Assembly (NCBI GenBank): GCA_041487355.1
Contig: JBGPND010000003.1
Span: 1-64,000, forward strand
Length of the DNA: 64,000 nucleotides
Origin: JAMXLO01 sp041487355
GTDB taxonomy: Bacteria; Pseudomonadota; Alphaproteobacteria; Acetobacterales; Acetobacteraceae
Direction of reading: 5' to 3'
Shown: positions 51,164-62,000 of the stretch, piece after piece
How the letters are laid out: the number at the start of each line of letters is the position of its first letter
Position numbering within the stretch: position 1 is the stretch's first letter
Translations under genes and position numbers: made by a program
The notes under the pieces: model-generated
What the model was told of the DNA's origin: nothing
The model's database searches: none
Seen by the model: only the letters and a program-made list of their open reading frames with translations

Positions 51164-51622
51164 TCAGCTCGCCAGGAAGGCCGCCACCGCCGGGTGCGAC
51201 CGGAGCGTCTCCAGGTCCTGCGCGGTCGGCAACCGCGGCTTGTCCCGCTGTGCGTTCACCATGCAGAGGAACCCGAGCGGTTCGCCCTCGGTGGCACGAA
51301 ACTGATGCCAGGTCCATGACGGGATCGTGACGAGGTCGAACGGCTTGACCTGCCGCACTTCCCCACCCAGCAGGCACTGGCCATGGCCGCGCAGGATCAT
51401 CACCGCGTGCATGTGTTCATGGCGCTCCAAGGTGGAGAAGCCGCCGGCGTCCATCTCGAAATAGCGCAGCTCGCAGCCGAGCTCGGGTTCGGCGAATAGC
51501 ACCTGGCGCGCGATCGCCTTGAACGGCGCGGCGCCATCCTCCTTGTAGGGAAGGTGGGCGACCTCGTCCCAGCGGTAGTCCCGCCGGAATTCCCGAAGTT
51601 GCGGCTGCCGTTCGATGTCCAT
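51164..51622 (-). CDS. Cupin-domain protein linked to the RuBisCO-like protein
   Basis: A 152-residue single-domain cupin. Cupin motif 1 is visible as STLERHEHMHAVMILRGHGQ, with the His residues and Glu expected to bind a metal. Motif 2 is PFDLVTIPSWTWHQFRA. The gene follows the RuBisCO-like gene after 5 bp, so the two proteins belong to one pathway. In Rhodospirillum rubrum a cupin next to such a gene removes methanethiol from 1-methylthio-D-xylulose 5-phosphate, giving deoxyxylulose 5-phosphate (the MTA-isoprenoid shunt). The same reaction is likely but unproven here. No mtnP or mtnA is in the window. Confidence 0.82.
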   Translation of the reverse strand: MDIERQPQLREFRRDYRWDEVAHLPYKEDGAAPFKAIARQVLFAEPELGCELRYFEMDAGGFSTLERHEHMHAVMILRGHGQCLLGGEVRQVKPFDLVTIPSWTWHQFRATEGEPLGFLCMVNAQRDKPRLPTAQDLETLRSHPAVAAFLAS

Positions 51623-51627
51623 GGGCG

Positions 51628-52734
51628 TTACCGGTAAATGTGGTGTGCCACCGCGCGGGCGAACGCGGCGGTCTCCTCGGTGAGCCGTTCGCGCGCCGCC
51701 AGCAGGCTGCCGCCGATCAGCAACATCGCGTCAGGTCCGTAGAAGTCAAGCATCTCGGGCACGCGGTCGAGCGTCATGCCGCCCGCCGGAACCGGAACGC
51801 TGGGGCGGACCCCGTCCCAGGCCGCGCGGGCCTGCTCAGCCAGCCCTCGACAGGTTTCCGGCGTGTAGCCGAACCGGCCGCCATGATTCGGGAAGATCAC
51901 CGCGTCCGCGCCCAGCAGCCGGAACAGCTTGCCGATCAGCAGTTCCGGTGCGATGCGCGCGGCGCCGCCCATGGTCGGATGGGCGAAGAAGGCGATGTCC
52001 GGATACGTCTTCACCAGGGTCTGGAATGTCGCCCAGCCGGCCAGCATGGGCGCGATCATCACCGTGTCGATCCCGGCCGCCCGCGCCGTCTCGATCTGGC
52101 GCCGCATCCGGTCGAGGTCGCCCGACAGGCTGGGCACGTAGCGTATGGCATGTCCGGTCGCCGCGGCCGCCCGGTGGACCGCAGCGGCGCAGGCTGCCAC
52201 CCGGTCGGCAAACGGCGAATAGCCCTGATCCGCCAGGCCATGGTCGTCCTTGACGAAGTCGATGCCGCCGCGGGCAAAGCGCTCCGCCAGTTCGGCGAGG
52301 CGCGCCGGCGGCACGCCCTGCGGCTTCACGGCCGAGCAGGTGAACGCCCGGCCGACGGCGCCGACGCGCTGGCGCAACCCGGCGATGCCATGCCGCGGGC
52401 CGCCGAACGCCGCGGCCAGTTCGGCCGGGATCTCGATGTCCTGCAGCACGACATCCGCGTGCAGCGAGCTATTGCCGAACACCATGTTCAGGAACTGGGC
52501 GGCGTCCAGGCCGGTGGTGGCGATCGCCAGGCCAATGCGCACATCGAACAGCCCGCCGCCACGGTCCTCGATCGCTTCGACGCGCCCGACGATGTCCGCC
52601 AGGATTTCGGCCTCTGCTATGGCGGAGACCGGCATCTCCACGCTCTGCTCCACGGCGATCGCCTGCGCCCGCGCCTCGATCGAGCCGGCATCCCCGCGAA
52701 CGCGATAGACAGTCGTGAACCTCGGTGCCGCCAC
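51628..52734 (-). CDS. RuBisCO-like protein (form IV)
   Basis: A 368-residue member of the RuBisCO large-chain superfamily, shorter than true RuBisCO (about 470). The barrel shows AVKPQGVPP (Lys 137) and GGIDFVKDDHGLADQ, where Lys 162 matches the carbamylated lysine and Asp 164 a metal ligand, but the following Glu of RuBisCO is His 165. HPTMGG and NHGGRFGYTPE replace the substrate and loop-6 regions, and the loop-6 Lys is missing. So it is not a CO2-fixing enzyme. With the adjacent cupin, 5-methylthioribulose-1-phosphate isomerase activity is the best guess; a decarboxylase of branched sugar acids is the alternative. The GTG at 52734 follows GGAGG. Confidence 0.88.
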   Translation of the reverse strand: MAAPRFTTVYRVRGDAGSIEARAQAIAVEQSVEMPVSAIAEAEILADIVGRVEAIEDRGGGLFDVRIGLAIATTGLDAAQFLNMVFGNSSLHADVVLQDIEIPAELAAAFGGPRHGIAGLRQRVGAVGRAFTCSAVKPQGVPPARLAELAERFARGGIDFVKDDHGLADQGYSPFADRVAACAAAVHRAAAATGHAIRYVPSLSGDLDRMRRQIETARAAGIDTVMIAPMLAGWATFQTLVKTYPDIAFFAHPTMGGAARIAPELLIGKLFRLLGADAVIFPNHGGRFGYTPETCRGLAEQARAAWDGVRPSVPVPAGGMTLDRVPEMLDFYGPDAMLLIGGSLLAARERLTEETAAFARAVAHHIYR

Positions 52735-52805
52735 TGTGCCCTCCGCACGCCATGGCCGTCCTCGGACCTGACCGGAGGATCGCCAGGCCATCGGTGGCGG
52801 CGACC

Positions 52806-52889
52806 CCTGGGTCCCCGCTTTCGCGGGGATGACAAGCTATTGGATCGGCCCACCCTTCTTCGTCATCCCCGTGCAAGCGGGGACCCAGG
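52806..52889. repeat. Imperfect palindrome between the RuBisCO-like and alpha-glucosidase genes
   Basis: Arms at 52806-52833 and 52862-52889 (each with the core GGGTCCCCGCTTTCGCGGGG or its counterpart) are inverted with a few mismatches around a 28-bp centre. Each arm can form its own small hairpin. It lies just downstream of the alpha-glucosidase gene and upstream of the RuBisCO-like gene, both on the minus strand. Confidence 0.8.
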
Positions 52890-52932
52890 ATATTGCAGGA
52901 ACGGCGACCGGACCGGTTTCTTTCGCACGCTC

Positions 52933-54594
52933 CTACGCGGGCGCGAAGCGCGCTTCCCGCGTCGCGTATTCCGGAGCGAGCGCCGCGAAATAGGCGCCGT
53001 GGCGCGGCAGGACGACCGAGTGGCCGACAATTTCCGGCGCGAAGCCCGAGTCGACCAACGGCACCATGCCTGCCAATTCGCTCAGCTCGGCGACCGCCGG
53101 TTCGTCTGCGAGGTTGAACACGGCCAGCACGCACTCCCCGTTCAGTTCGCGGACGAAGCCCACCAGGGGTTCGGGCAGGTCGAGCGGTCGCAGCGCCCCA
53201 CGCACCATCGCAGGCTGGCCGCGCCGCCAGGCCAGGAAACGGCGGAAGGCGTGCAACAGGCCATCGCCATCCTGCTCGTGCACATCGACGGCCATGGCAT
53301 GATGCGCGTCGGGCACCGGCAGCCACGGAGCCTCGCCGGTGGTGAAGCCGCCATGCTTCACGCCGGCCTGCCAGGGGATCGGCGTCCGGCTGCCGTCGCG
53401 GCCGCGGAACTCCGGCCAGTAGGCGATGCCGAACGGGTCGCGCAGATGCTCGGCTTCGAGCTCCGCCTCGGTCAGGCCAAGCTCCTCGCCCTGATACAGG
53501 CAGACGCTGCCGCGCAGCGACAGCAGCAAGGCCATCAGCAGGCGGGCGAATTCGGGCGATGGAGCAGCCTCGCCACGGCGCGGATTCCAGCGGCTGACCG
53601 CGCGTTCGGCATCATGGTTGCTGAACGACCAGCACACCCAGCCTTCGTCATGCACGGCAAGGTCGTGCAGCATCTGCCGCACTATCGTCCAGTCGAACCC
53701 GCCGCGCAGCGGACGCAGCGTGTACGCCATGTGGAGATGCTCGTCGCTGCGCGTGTAGTCGATGACCCGCTCGAAGGCGCCCGGCTGGCTGGACACCTCG
53801 CCCAGCGTGACGGTGCCCGGATAGCGGTCCATCAGCCCGCGGATGCGGTGCAGCAGACCCAGCGCCTCGGGCTGCAGCATGTCGTGCTTGTGCTCCTGCA
53901 GGCCGAACAGCTTGGCCGGCAACACCTCGGGCCAGGGCGCCTTCGGGTTGGGGGTCAGGTGCTTGTCGTGCAGCAGGAAGTCGAGTGCATCCAGGCGGAA
54001 CCCATCCACCCCGCGCCGCAGCCAAAACTCGCCGGCCGCCAGGGCGGCGTCCATCACCGCCGGGTTGTGCAGGTTGAGCGCCGGCTGATGGCTGAGGAAG
54101 TGATGCAGATAGTACTGTCGGCGGCGTGGTTCCCAGGTCCAGGCCGACCCGCCGAACACCGACAGCCAGTTGTTGGGCGGCGTGCCGTCCGGCGCGGGAT
54201 CGGCCCAGACATACCAGTCCGCCTTCGGGTTCACGCGTGACGCGCGGCTTTCGAGGAACCAGGCATGGCGGTCGGAGGTGTGGCTCCAGACCTGGTCGAT
54301 CAGCACCTTCAGGCCGAGCGCATGGGCCCGGTCCAGCAGGGCATCGAAATCGTCCAGCGTGCCGAACACCGGATCCACCGCGGTGTGGTCGGCCACATCG
54401 TAGCCAAAATCCTTCTGCGGCGAGGTGAAGAACGGGCAGAGCCAGATCGCGTCCACCCCGAGGCTCGCGACATAGTCCAGCCGCGCCGTGACGCCGGGGA
54501 GATCGCCGATGCCGTCCGCATTGCTGTCGAAAAAACTACGCGGGTAAATCTGATAGATAACCGCGCCACGCCACCATTCGGCTCGCGTCATCAA
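52933..54594 (-). CDS. GH13 alpha-glucosidase (oligosaccharide hydrolase)
   Basis: A cytoplasmic glycoside hydrolase of 553 residues that splits alpha-linked glucosides from the non-reducing end (GH13_23-like). The N-terminus WWRGAVIYQIYPRSFFDSNA, GYDVADHTAVDPVFGTLDDF, catalytic nucleophile Asp 202 (DGFRLDALDF), acid/base Glu 266 (TVTLGEVSSQ) and Asp 328 (SFSNHDAER) are all present. A C-terminal beta domain follows. Consecutive ATG codons begin the gene; use of the second changes only one residue. The neighbouring genes show no sugar uptake system, so its substrate (maltose, isomaltose, trehalose products) is open. It is followed by a 186-bp spacer to ccmB in which I saw nothing. Confidence 0.93.
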   Translation of the reverse strand: MMTRAEWWRGAVIYQIYPRSFFDSNADGIGDLPGVTARLDYVASLGVDAIWLCPFFTSPQKDFGYDVADHTAVDPVFGTLDDFDALLDRAHALGLKVLIDQVWSHTSDRHAWFLESRASRVNPKADWYVWADPAPDGTPPNNWLSVFGGSAWTWEPRRRQYYLHHFLSHQPALNLHNPAVMDAALAAGEFWLRRGVDGFRLDALDFLLHDKHLTPNPKAPWPEVLPAKLFGLQEHKHDMLQPEALGLLHRIRGLMDRYPGTVTLGEVSSQPGAFERVIDYTRSDEHLHMAYTLRPLRGGFDWTIVRQMLHDLAVHDEGWVCWSFSNHDAERAVSRWNPRRGEAAPSPEFARLLMALLLSLRGSVCLYQGEELGLTEAELEAEHLRDPFGIAYWPEFRGRDGSRTPIPWQAGVKHGGFTTGEAPWLPVPDAHHAMAVDVHEQDGDGLLHAFRRFLAWRRGQPAMVRGALRPLDLPEPLVGFVRELNGECVLAVFNLADEPAVAELSELAGMVPLVDSGFAPEIVGHSVVLPRHGAYFAALAPEYATREARFAPA

Positions 54595-54780
54595 AACGTC
54601 TCCTCACGGTCACGTCTATCGAACCGCGGCGCTCTCATGCAATGGGGAAATCAAGGAATTGCGATGGCGTGGGGAGGTTCTTGGTGTGGCGTCGCAAAAA
54701 CGCCACATTGCCGCTGCGCTGCGTTGCATACCGATGGATGCAAACAACCTAAGGTTTATTCATTCGATTCTGTGTTCGAC

Positions 54781-55446
54781 TTATTCTGTCGCGCTGCGCA
54801 ATGCGGCGCCTGCGGCAACCGGGCAAAGTGGCAAGGCTGCCGCCAGCAGGGCTGCCAGCAACAACAGATGCGGGCGGGGGCTGAGCCCGCCCGAGGCGGC
54901 GTCGGCCGCGGCGACACCGAAGATCAGCACCGGTGTCACCAGCGGCAGCACCAGGAGCGGAAGCAGCACGCCGCCCCGGCGCGCGCCCAGCACGATCGCC
55001 GCCCCGGTCGTGCCGAGCAGGGAAAGCAACAGCGTGCCAGGCAGCAGCCCCGCCAGCAGCGCCGGAATGGCGGCATCCTGCATCCGCAGCATCACCGCGA
55101 GCGGCGCGGCCGTTAGCAGCAGGGGCAGGCCGGTGACCAGCCAATGTGCCATGGCCTTCGCCAGGGCGACGGCCGATGGAGGCAGGCCGGACAGCATGAG
55201 TTGGTCGAGCGAGCCGTCCTCGAAATCCGCGCCGAATAGCCTGTCCAACGGCAGCAGCGCGGCCAGCAGCGAGCAGACCCAGACGATGCCCGGTGCGATG
55301 CGGCCCAGCGTTTCCGGCGCCGGGCCGATTGCCAGGGGGAACAGCGAGGCCGCGAGCAGGAAGAACAGCAGGGTTGCCAGCGTGTCGGCGCCATGGCGCA
55401 GCGACAGACGCAGCTCTCGGGCCAGTACGGCCGCGAAGCGGGTCAT
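54781..55446 (-). CDS. ccmB: Haem exporter subunit CcmB (cytochrome c maturation)
   Basis: An inner-membrane protein of 221 residues with six helices, part of the CcmABCD complex that releases haem-CcmE for cytochrome c assembly. The N-terminus RFAAVLARELRLSLRHGADT and the segment GRIAPGIVWVCSLLAALLPL, then LDRLFGADFEDGSLDQLMLS, are diagnostic of CcmB, and ALAKAMAHWLVTGLPLLLTA fits. The ATG at 55446 lies after a palindromic repeat that separates it from ccmA. No ccmC, ccmD or ccmE gene is next to the pair within the window. Confidence 0.92.
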   Translation of the reverse strand: MTRFAAVLARELRLSLRHGADTLATLLFFLLAASLFPLAIGPAPETLGRIAPGIVWVCSLLAALLPLDRLFGADFEDGSLDQLMLSGLPPSAVALAKAMAHWLVTGLPLLLTAAPLAVMLRMQDAAIPALLAGLLPGTLLLSLLGTTGAAIVLGARRGGVLLPLLVLPLVTPVLIFGVAAADAASGGLSPRPHLLLLAALLAAALPLCPVAAGAALRSATE

Positions 55447-55465
55447 GTGGCGCGAACGGCAAAAA

Positions 55466-55569
55466 CAAGCCTCCCCCTCCCCTTGCGGGAGGGGATAGGG
55501 GGGAGGGGCCGGGAAGCCGGCGTGGCCCCCTCCTCCCTGCCCCCTCCCGCAAGGGGAGGGGGAGGCTTG
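55466..55569. repeat. Long palindromic element between ccmA and ccmB
   Basis: The outer arms starting at 55466 (CAAGCCTCCCCCTCCCCTTG) and ending at 55569 are reverse complements. Inner parts are imperfectly inverted and rich in C and G runs, with a GCCGGGAAGCCGGC core. It occupies most of the 136-bp space between ccmA and ccmB and would lower or pause transcription into ccmB. Confidence 0.85.
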
Positions 55570-55582
55570 CTTGCTTGCGGAT

Positions 55583-56176
55583 TCATCCCAGGTGCAGTTC
55601 CGCAGCTTCCGGAACCGGCAACGCCAAGTGGGTCGCGGCAACCACCAATCCGCCGCGTGCGCGGTGCTCACCGAGCAGGCCGCCAAGCCGCTCGACCGAT
55701 GCGGCGTCCAGCCCCAGCGTTGGTTCGTCCAGCAGCCAAAGCGGCGCACGGGACAGCACGAGCCGCGCCAGCGCGAGCCGCCGCCTCTGCCCGGCCGACA
55801 GCATCCGCGCAGGGAGGTCGGCGAGATCCTCCAGCCCCACCGCAGTGAGCGCCTCGCCTACATCCGCGCCGCTCAGCCGCGCCGCGAAATGCAGGTTTTC
55901 CGCCGCCGTGAGGCCGGGCTTCACCGCGTCCTGGTCGCCGACATACGCCACCCGCCTGGCATGCGCCGGCAGATCGGCCAGAGCATCCTCCCCATCCCAA
56001 TGCAGCGAACCCGCTTCTGGCCGCAGCAAGCCGGCGAGCAACCGCAACAGCGTGGACTTGCCCGAGCCATTCGGCCCGGTCAGCAGCAGCGCCCCGCCCG
56101 CGGCAACCGCGAAGTCGAGGTCGCGGAACACCAGCCGCTCCCCGCGGAATGCAGCCAAGCCGGTCGCCTGCAACAA
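55583..56176 (-). CDS. ccmA: Haem exporter ATP-binding subunit CcmA
   Basis: A cytoplasmic ABC ATPase of 197 residues that powers release of haem-CcmE from the CcmABCD complex. Walker A GPNGSGKSTLLRLLAGLLRP, a Q-loop-like region (VAYVGDQDAVKPGLTAAENL), the signature LSAGQRRRLALARL, Walker B LWLLDEPTLGLD and the switch His in AATHLALP are present. The open frame extends far upstream across the antisense of aconitase. I chose the TTG at 56176: it begins exactly where the CcmA domain begins (LQATGLAAFRGERLVF) and has GAGGGAG upstream. An ATG at 56239 is the alternative. The gene is divergent from aconitase, with about 135 bp between starts. Confidence 0.88.
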   Translation of the reverse strand: MLQATGLAAFRGERLVFRDLDFAVAAGGALLLTGPNGSGKSTLLRLLAGLLRPEAGSLHWDGEDALADLPAHARRVAYVGDQDAVKPGLTAAENLHFAARLSGADVGEALTAVGLEDLADLPARMLSAGQRRRLALARLVLSRAPLWLLDEPTLGLDAASVERLGGLLGEHRARGGLVVAATHLALPVPEAAELHLG

Positions 56177-56311
56177 AGCCGCTCCCTCGCCCCGTGGACG
56201 CTGGCGGGCTGGTGTGTAAAAACCCGCGGCCACAACCATTGCATCTGCGGCACGCAGCCTCAACTTCGCCGCATAACGGAAGGCGCCCTGCAACACAGGA
56301 CGAACGGGCCA

Positions 56312-59008
<2,697 letters not shown>

Positions 59009-59022
59009 GCGACCCCGTACGC

Positions 59023-59046
59023 CTCGCCCCGCGATGCGGGGAGAGT
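59023..59046 (+). terminator. Hairpin after aconitase
   Basis: CTCGCCCCGC, loop GAT and GCGGGGAGAG form a stem of about ten pairs with one mismatch, 15 bp after the aconitase stop. There is no run of T after it, so it is a weak terminator candidate or part of a dispersed palindrome. Confidence 0.4.
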
Positions 59047-59205
59047 GGAGGTGTACGAATTGTCACGGCCGTCGCGCCGACTCGGGCCACGCTGCCGACC
59101 GCCACGGAAACAGTGGCGCGCATCGCTCGGCAGATCGAACTGATCGCCGGGACTTTGGAGCGGCCGGCCGGCTGAGATAGCCTGCCAAAGGGCATGGGGG
59201 CGGGA

Positions 59206-59751
59206 ATGAGCGACCAACCGGCAGCGTGGATCGGTGCCCTGGAGGAACGCGTGCGGCGCAACGTCGGACGCGCGATGTTCGCCGCGCGGTGGATCATGGC
59301 GCCGATCTATCTCGGCCTGCTCGTCGCGCTCGCGCTGATCGTCGTGAAGTTCGTGCAGAAGCTGGTGCAGGCCATACCGAAGCTGCTGGAGGCGACCAGC
59401 AACGAGGTCATCTTCGATGTGCTGACCCTGGTCGATCTGTCGCTGGTCGCGAACCTCGTGGTCATCGTGATCTTCGCCGGCTGGGACAACTTCGTCGGCC
59501 GTTTGCTAACGTCGCAAACCAGCGAGCGGCCGCAATGGCTGGGCGCACTCGACTTCAGCGCGGTCAAATTGCGCCTCATCGCCTCCATTGCGGTGATCGC
59601 CGCAATCCTGATCCTCGAGACCTTCATGCATATCGGCGAAATCACGCCCGTGCAGGCAGCCTTGCAGCTTGCCATCCTGCTCGGCATCGGATTGCTGGGC
59701 GTTCTGCTGGCGCTGATGGACCGTTTCACCGAAAACCATGGAGACAAATGA
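59206..59751 (+). CDS. YqhA-like (UPF0114) membrane protein
   Basis: An inner-membrane protein of 181 residues with four helices, matching the UPF0114/YqhA family (TIGR00645-like): ARWIMAPIYLGLLVALALIV at the N-terminus, then FDVLTLVDLSLVANLVVIVI, GWDNFVGRLL and LKLRLIASIAVIAAILILET-type segments. The function of the family is unknown. The ATG at 59206 has GGGGGCGGG upstream; an ATG at 59194 is the alternative. The next gene's possible upstream ATG overlaps its stop. Confidence 0.88.
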   Translation: MSDQPAAWIGALEERVRRNVGRAMFAARWIMAPIYLGLLVALALIVVKFVQKLVQAIPKLLEATSNEVIFDVLTLVDLSLVANLVVIVIFAGWDNFVGRLLTSQTSERPQWLGALDFSAVKLRLIASIAVIAAILILETFMHIGEITPVQAALQLAILLGIGLLGVLLALMDRFTENHGDK

Positions 59752-59755
59752 ACCC

Positions 59756-60814
59756 ATGCACGTCGGCATCCAGTTCTTTCCGGATATCGGTCCCGACGTG
59801 AAGTCGGCGCGTGACTACTGGCAGGAAGCGCTGTCTCTCGTCGGACTTTGCGACCGCTACAGCTACACCCACGTGCGGACAGTGGAACATTATTTCCACC
59901 CATATGGCGGCTACAGCCCGAACCCTGTGGTGTTCCTGGCCGCCGCGGCACAGCGCACGAAAACCGCGCGCCTCGTCACCGGCGCGGTACTGCCGGCATT
60001 CAACAATCCGTTGAAGCTCGCCGGTGAGCTGGCGATGCTGGATGCCCTGTGCGACGGGAGGCTGGACATCGGTTTCGCCCGCGCCTTCCTGCCGCACGAG
60101 TTCGCCCGTTTCGGCGTGAAACTGGACGAAAGCCGCGCGCGGTTCGACGAGGGCATGGAGCAGGTGCGGCTTCTGCTCGAACAGGAGAACGTCACCTCCA
60201 CGGGGCGCTTCCACAGCTTCCGCGACGTCACCTCGCTGCCGCGACCGACGCAAAAGCCGCGACCGCCGTTCTACGTCGCGGCACTCGCGACGAAGGAGTC
60301 GTTCGAACGCGCGGGCGCGGCGGGCCACGGCCTCATGGCGATCCCCATGGCGGGCGGCGCGATGGCGGAGCTGATCGACACCTACCGCGAGGCATGGCGG
60401 CGTGCCGGCCACCCCGGATGCGGAACGGTGATGCTGGCATTCCACATGTTCTGCCACGAAGACCAGGCGGCAGCCGAACGCATCGCGCGCGAGCCGCTGA
60501 ACCGTTACCTGCATTCGCTGATCGCGGCGGCATCGGACTGGATGTCCGGCGAGAGTTCGGCGGACTATCCCGGCTACGACAAGGTGATCGCCGCGCTGGC
60601 GCGGGAGAATTTCGACACGCAGGTCGCCAAATGCGCCGCCTGGGTGGGAACGCCGCAACGCATCCTCGACACCGTGGCCACCTACCGGCAGCAGATCGGC
60701 GACTTCGAGATCGCCTCGCTGCAAGTGAACTTCAACGACATCGCGCACGCGGACGCCGAAGCTTCGATGCGGCTGTTCGGCGAGAAGGTTTTGCCCCGCC
60801 TGCCGCGGCTGTGA
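59756..60814 (+). CDS. LLM-class flavin-dependent oxidoreductase
   Basis: A bacterial-luciferase-like monooxygenase of 352 residues using reduced flavin (FMN or F420; FMN is usual in this group). The N-terminal barrel begins MHVGIQFFPDIGPDVKSARD, with VRTVEHYFHPYGGYSPNPVV, LGELAMLDALCDGRLDIGFARAF-type and VTSLPRPTQKPRPPFYVAAL segments in the normal order. The ATG at 59756 begins the family N-terminus; an ATG at 59738 overlapping the preceding gene adds six residues. The substrate is unknown. Its stop is 6 bp from the stop of the convergent extradiol-dioxygenase-like gene, which may be functionally linked through aromatic breakdown. Confidence 0.9.
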   Translation: MHVGIQFFPDIGPDVKSARDYWQEALSLVGLCDRYSYTHVRTVEHYFHPYGGYSPNPVVFLAAAAQRTKTARLVTGAVLPAFNNPLKLAGELAMLDALCDGRLDIGFARAFLPHEFARFGVKLDESRARFDEGMEQVRLLLEQENVTSTGRFHSFRDVTSLPRPTQKPRPPFYVAALATKESFERAGAAGHGLMAIPMAGGAMAELIDTYREAWRRAGHPGCGTVMLAFHMFCHEDQAAAERIAREPLNRYLHSLIAAASDWMSGESSADYPGYDKVIAALARENFDTQVAKCAAWVGTPQRILDTVATYRQQIGDFEIASLQVNFNDIAHADAEASMRLFGEKVLPRLPRL

Positions 60815-60820
60815 CAGCGC

Positions 60821-61888
60821 TCACACCGGATAGGACACGAAGCACTTCTCCGACATGAAGACGTGGGTTTCCACGTAGTCGTGCACCACCGGTTTCCGGT
60901 CGAGCGCCTCCATCGCGCCCATCAGCGCCATCCAGTTCAGCATCTCGTGCTGCCCCGCCTGCTCCATGTCGTTCAGCGAGCGCTCGCGCCAAAACCCGTA
61001 GTCGGCGCGCGAGAGCGCATCGAACATCAGGCGGTCAGCCGCATGATCGGGCCACAGATAGCCATTGGTCGGCGACAGGAAGCAGTGCGACCAGCTCGAT
61101 GACGCGATCAGCGCCACGCGCCAGGGCGATGCGGCGAGGATTTCCGCCACCGCCCGGCCGACCTCCATGCAGCGCCAGGGCTGCGGCGCCGGCGGATCCG
61201 GCAGTTCACTCGCATCGCGCGGCGGCAGGAACAGCGCGGCCATGCCGCCCTTCGCATGGATCAGGTTGCGCCCGTAGCAATTGATCGCGAACGGAATGAC
61301 CGGCCAGGGGAAGCCACGCCGATCCCAGTCGAGATACAGCAGCGTATTGGTGAAAGCGTGCGCCAGGCCGTCCATGTGCAGCGTCTTGTAGGCATAGGCC
61401 ATGTCGATGCCGCGCTCGATCAGCCCGCTCGCCAGATGCTTCGCCGCGTTGCGGGCGCCATGCAGCTTCATCGCCCGGTCCGCCGGTTCGTTCCACCGGT
61501 TGGTCTTGGCGCCGTTGCCGGTATGCCAGGGCTTCAGTTCGAACTCGTCGTCGAGGCCCATGACGCAGAACGCCGGAATGATGTCCTCGCGGAAATTCTC
61601 ATACTGGTCGTCGCCCCAGATCAGCACGAGGTCGGGATTGAAGTCGTCGAGCGCCTTGCGGATCGCACGGAAGTCATCCGCCATGCGCGCGCCATAGCGC
61701 CGGCCCGAGGATACGCCCGCGTCATTGCCGAGTTCGGCCAGCAACTCGGTGGGCCAGTTCGCACGGTCCTTGTACTGCGCGGGAACATTGGGCGCGGTGA
61801 GCAGATGGTGGAAGCCGGCGGGCAGCCGTTCGTCTGGCAGCGTCAGGCCGGGATAGTGCGTGCAGCCCAAGCCGATGATCTCGCCCAT
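60821..61888 (-). CDS. Class III extradiol dioxygenase-like protein (LigB superfamily)
   Basis: A cytoplasmic non-haem iron enzyme of 355 residues similar to LigB-type ring-cleaving dioxygenases. Its start GEIIGLGCTHYPGLTLPDE has the first iron-ligand His, DLVLIWGDDQYENFREDIIP corresponds to the conserved substrate region, and further His residues (SWSHCFLSP) lie toward the C-terminus. Ring cleavage of an aromatic acid is the usual reaction, but the branch is diverse. The ATG at 61888 precedes the family start. It is convergent with the flavin monooxygenase gene and 112 bp from the threonine dehydratase gene. Confidence 0.85.
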   Translation of the reverse strand: MGEIIGLGCTHYPGLTLPDERLPAGFHHLLTAPNVPAQYKDRANWPTELLAELGNDAGVSSGRRYGARMADDFRAIRKALDDFNPDLVLIWGDDQYENFREDIIPAFCVMGLDDEFELKPWHTGNGAKTNRWNEPADRAMKLHGARNAAKHLASGLIERGIDMAYAYKTLHMDGLAHAFTNTLLYLDWDRRGFPWPVIPFAINCYGRNLIHAKGGMAALFLPPRDASELPDPPAPQPWRCMEVGRAVAEILAASPWRVALIASSSWSHCFLSPTNGYLWPDHAADRLMFDALSRADYGFWRERSLNDMEQAGQHEMLNWMALMGAMEALDRKPVVHDYVETHVFMSEKCFVSYPV

Positions 61889-62000
61889 GCCCTGGTTCCT
61901 CACCTGCTTTGTGATACGTCCCTCCGTGGCGCTGACGGTAGGAGACGGTGGGCGGCGAAGCAACGGCGGCCTATCGGTCCGCCCAGCGTCCCAGCCGCGG

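Noticed and set aside
51628..52734. A true RuBisCO large subunit
   Set aside because: The protein is about 100 residues short, the Glu metal ligand is His and the loop-6 Lys is absent. No small subunit or phosphoribulokinase is nearby.
27776..55569. CRISPR arrays suggested by repeated palindromic sequence
   Set aside because: The palindromes are isolated inverted repeats of different families without regularly spaced direct repeats, and no cas gene is present.
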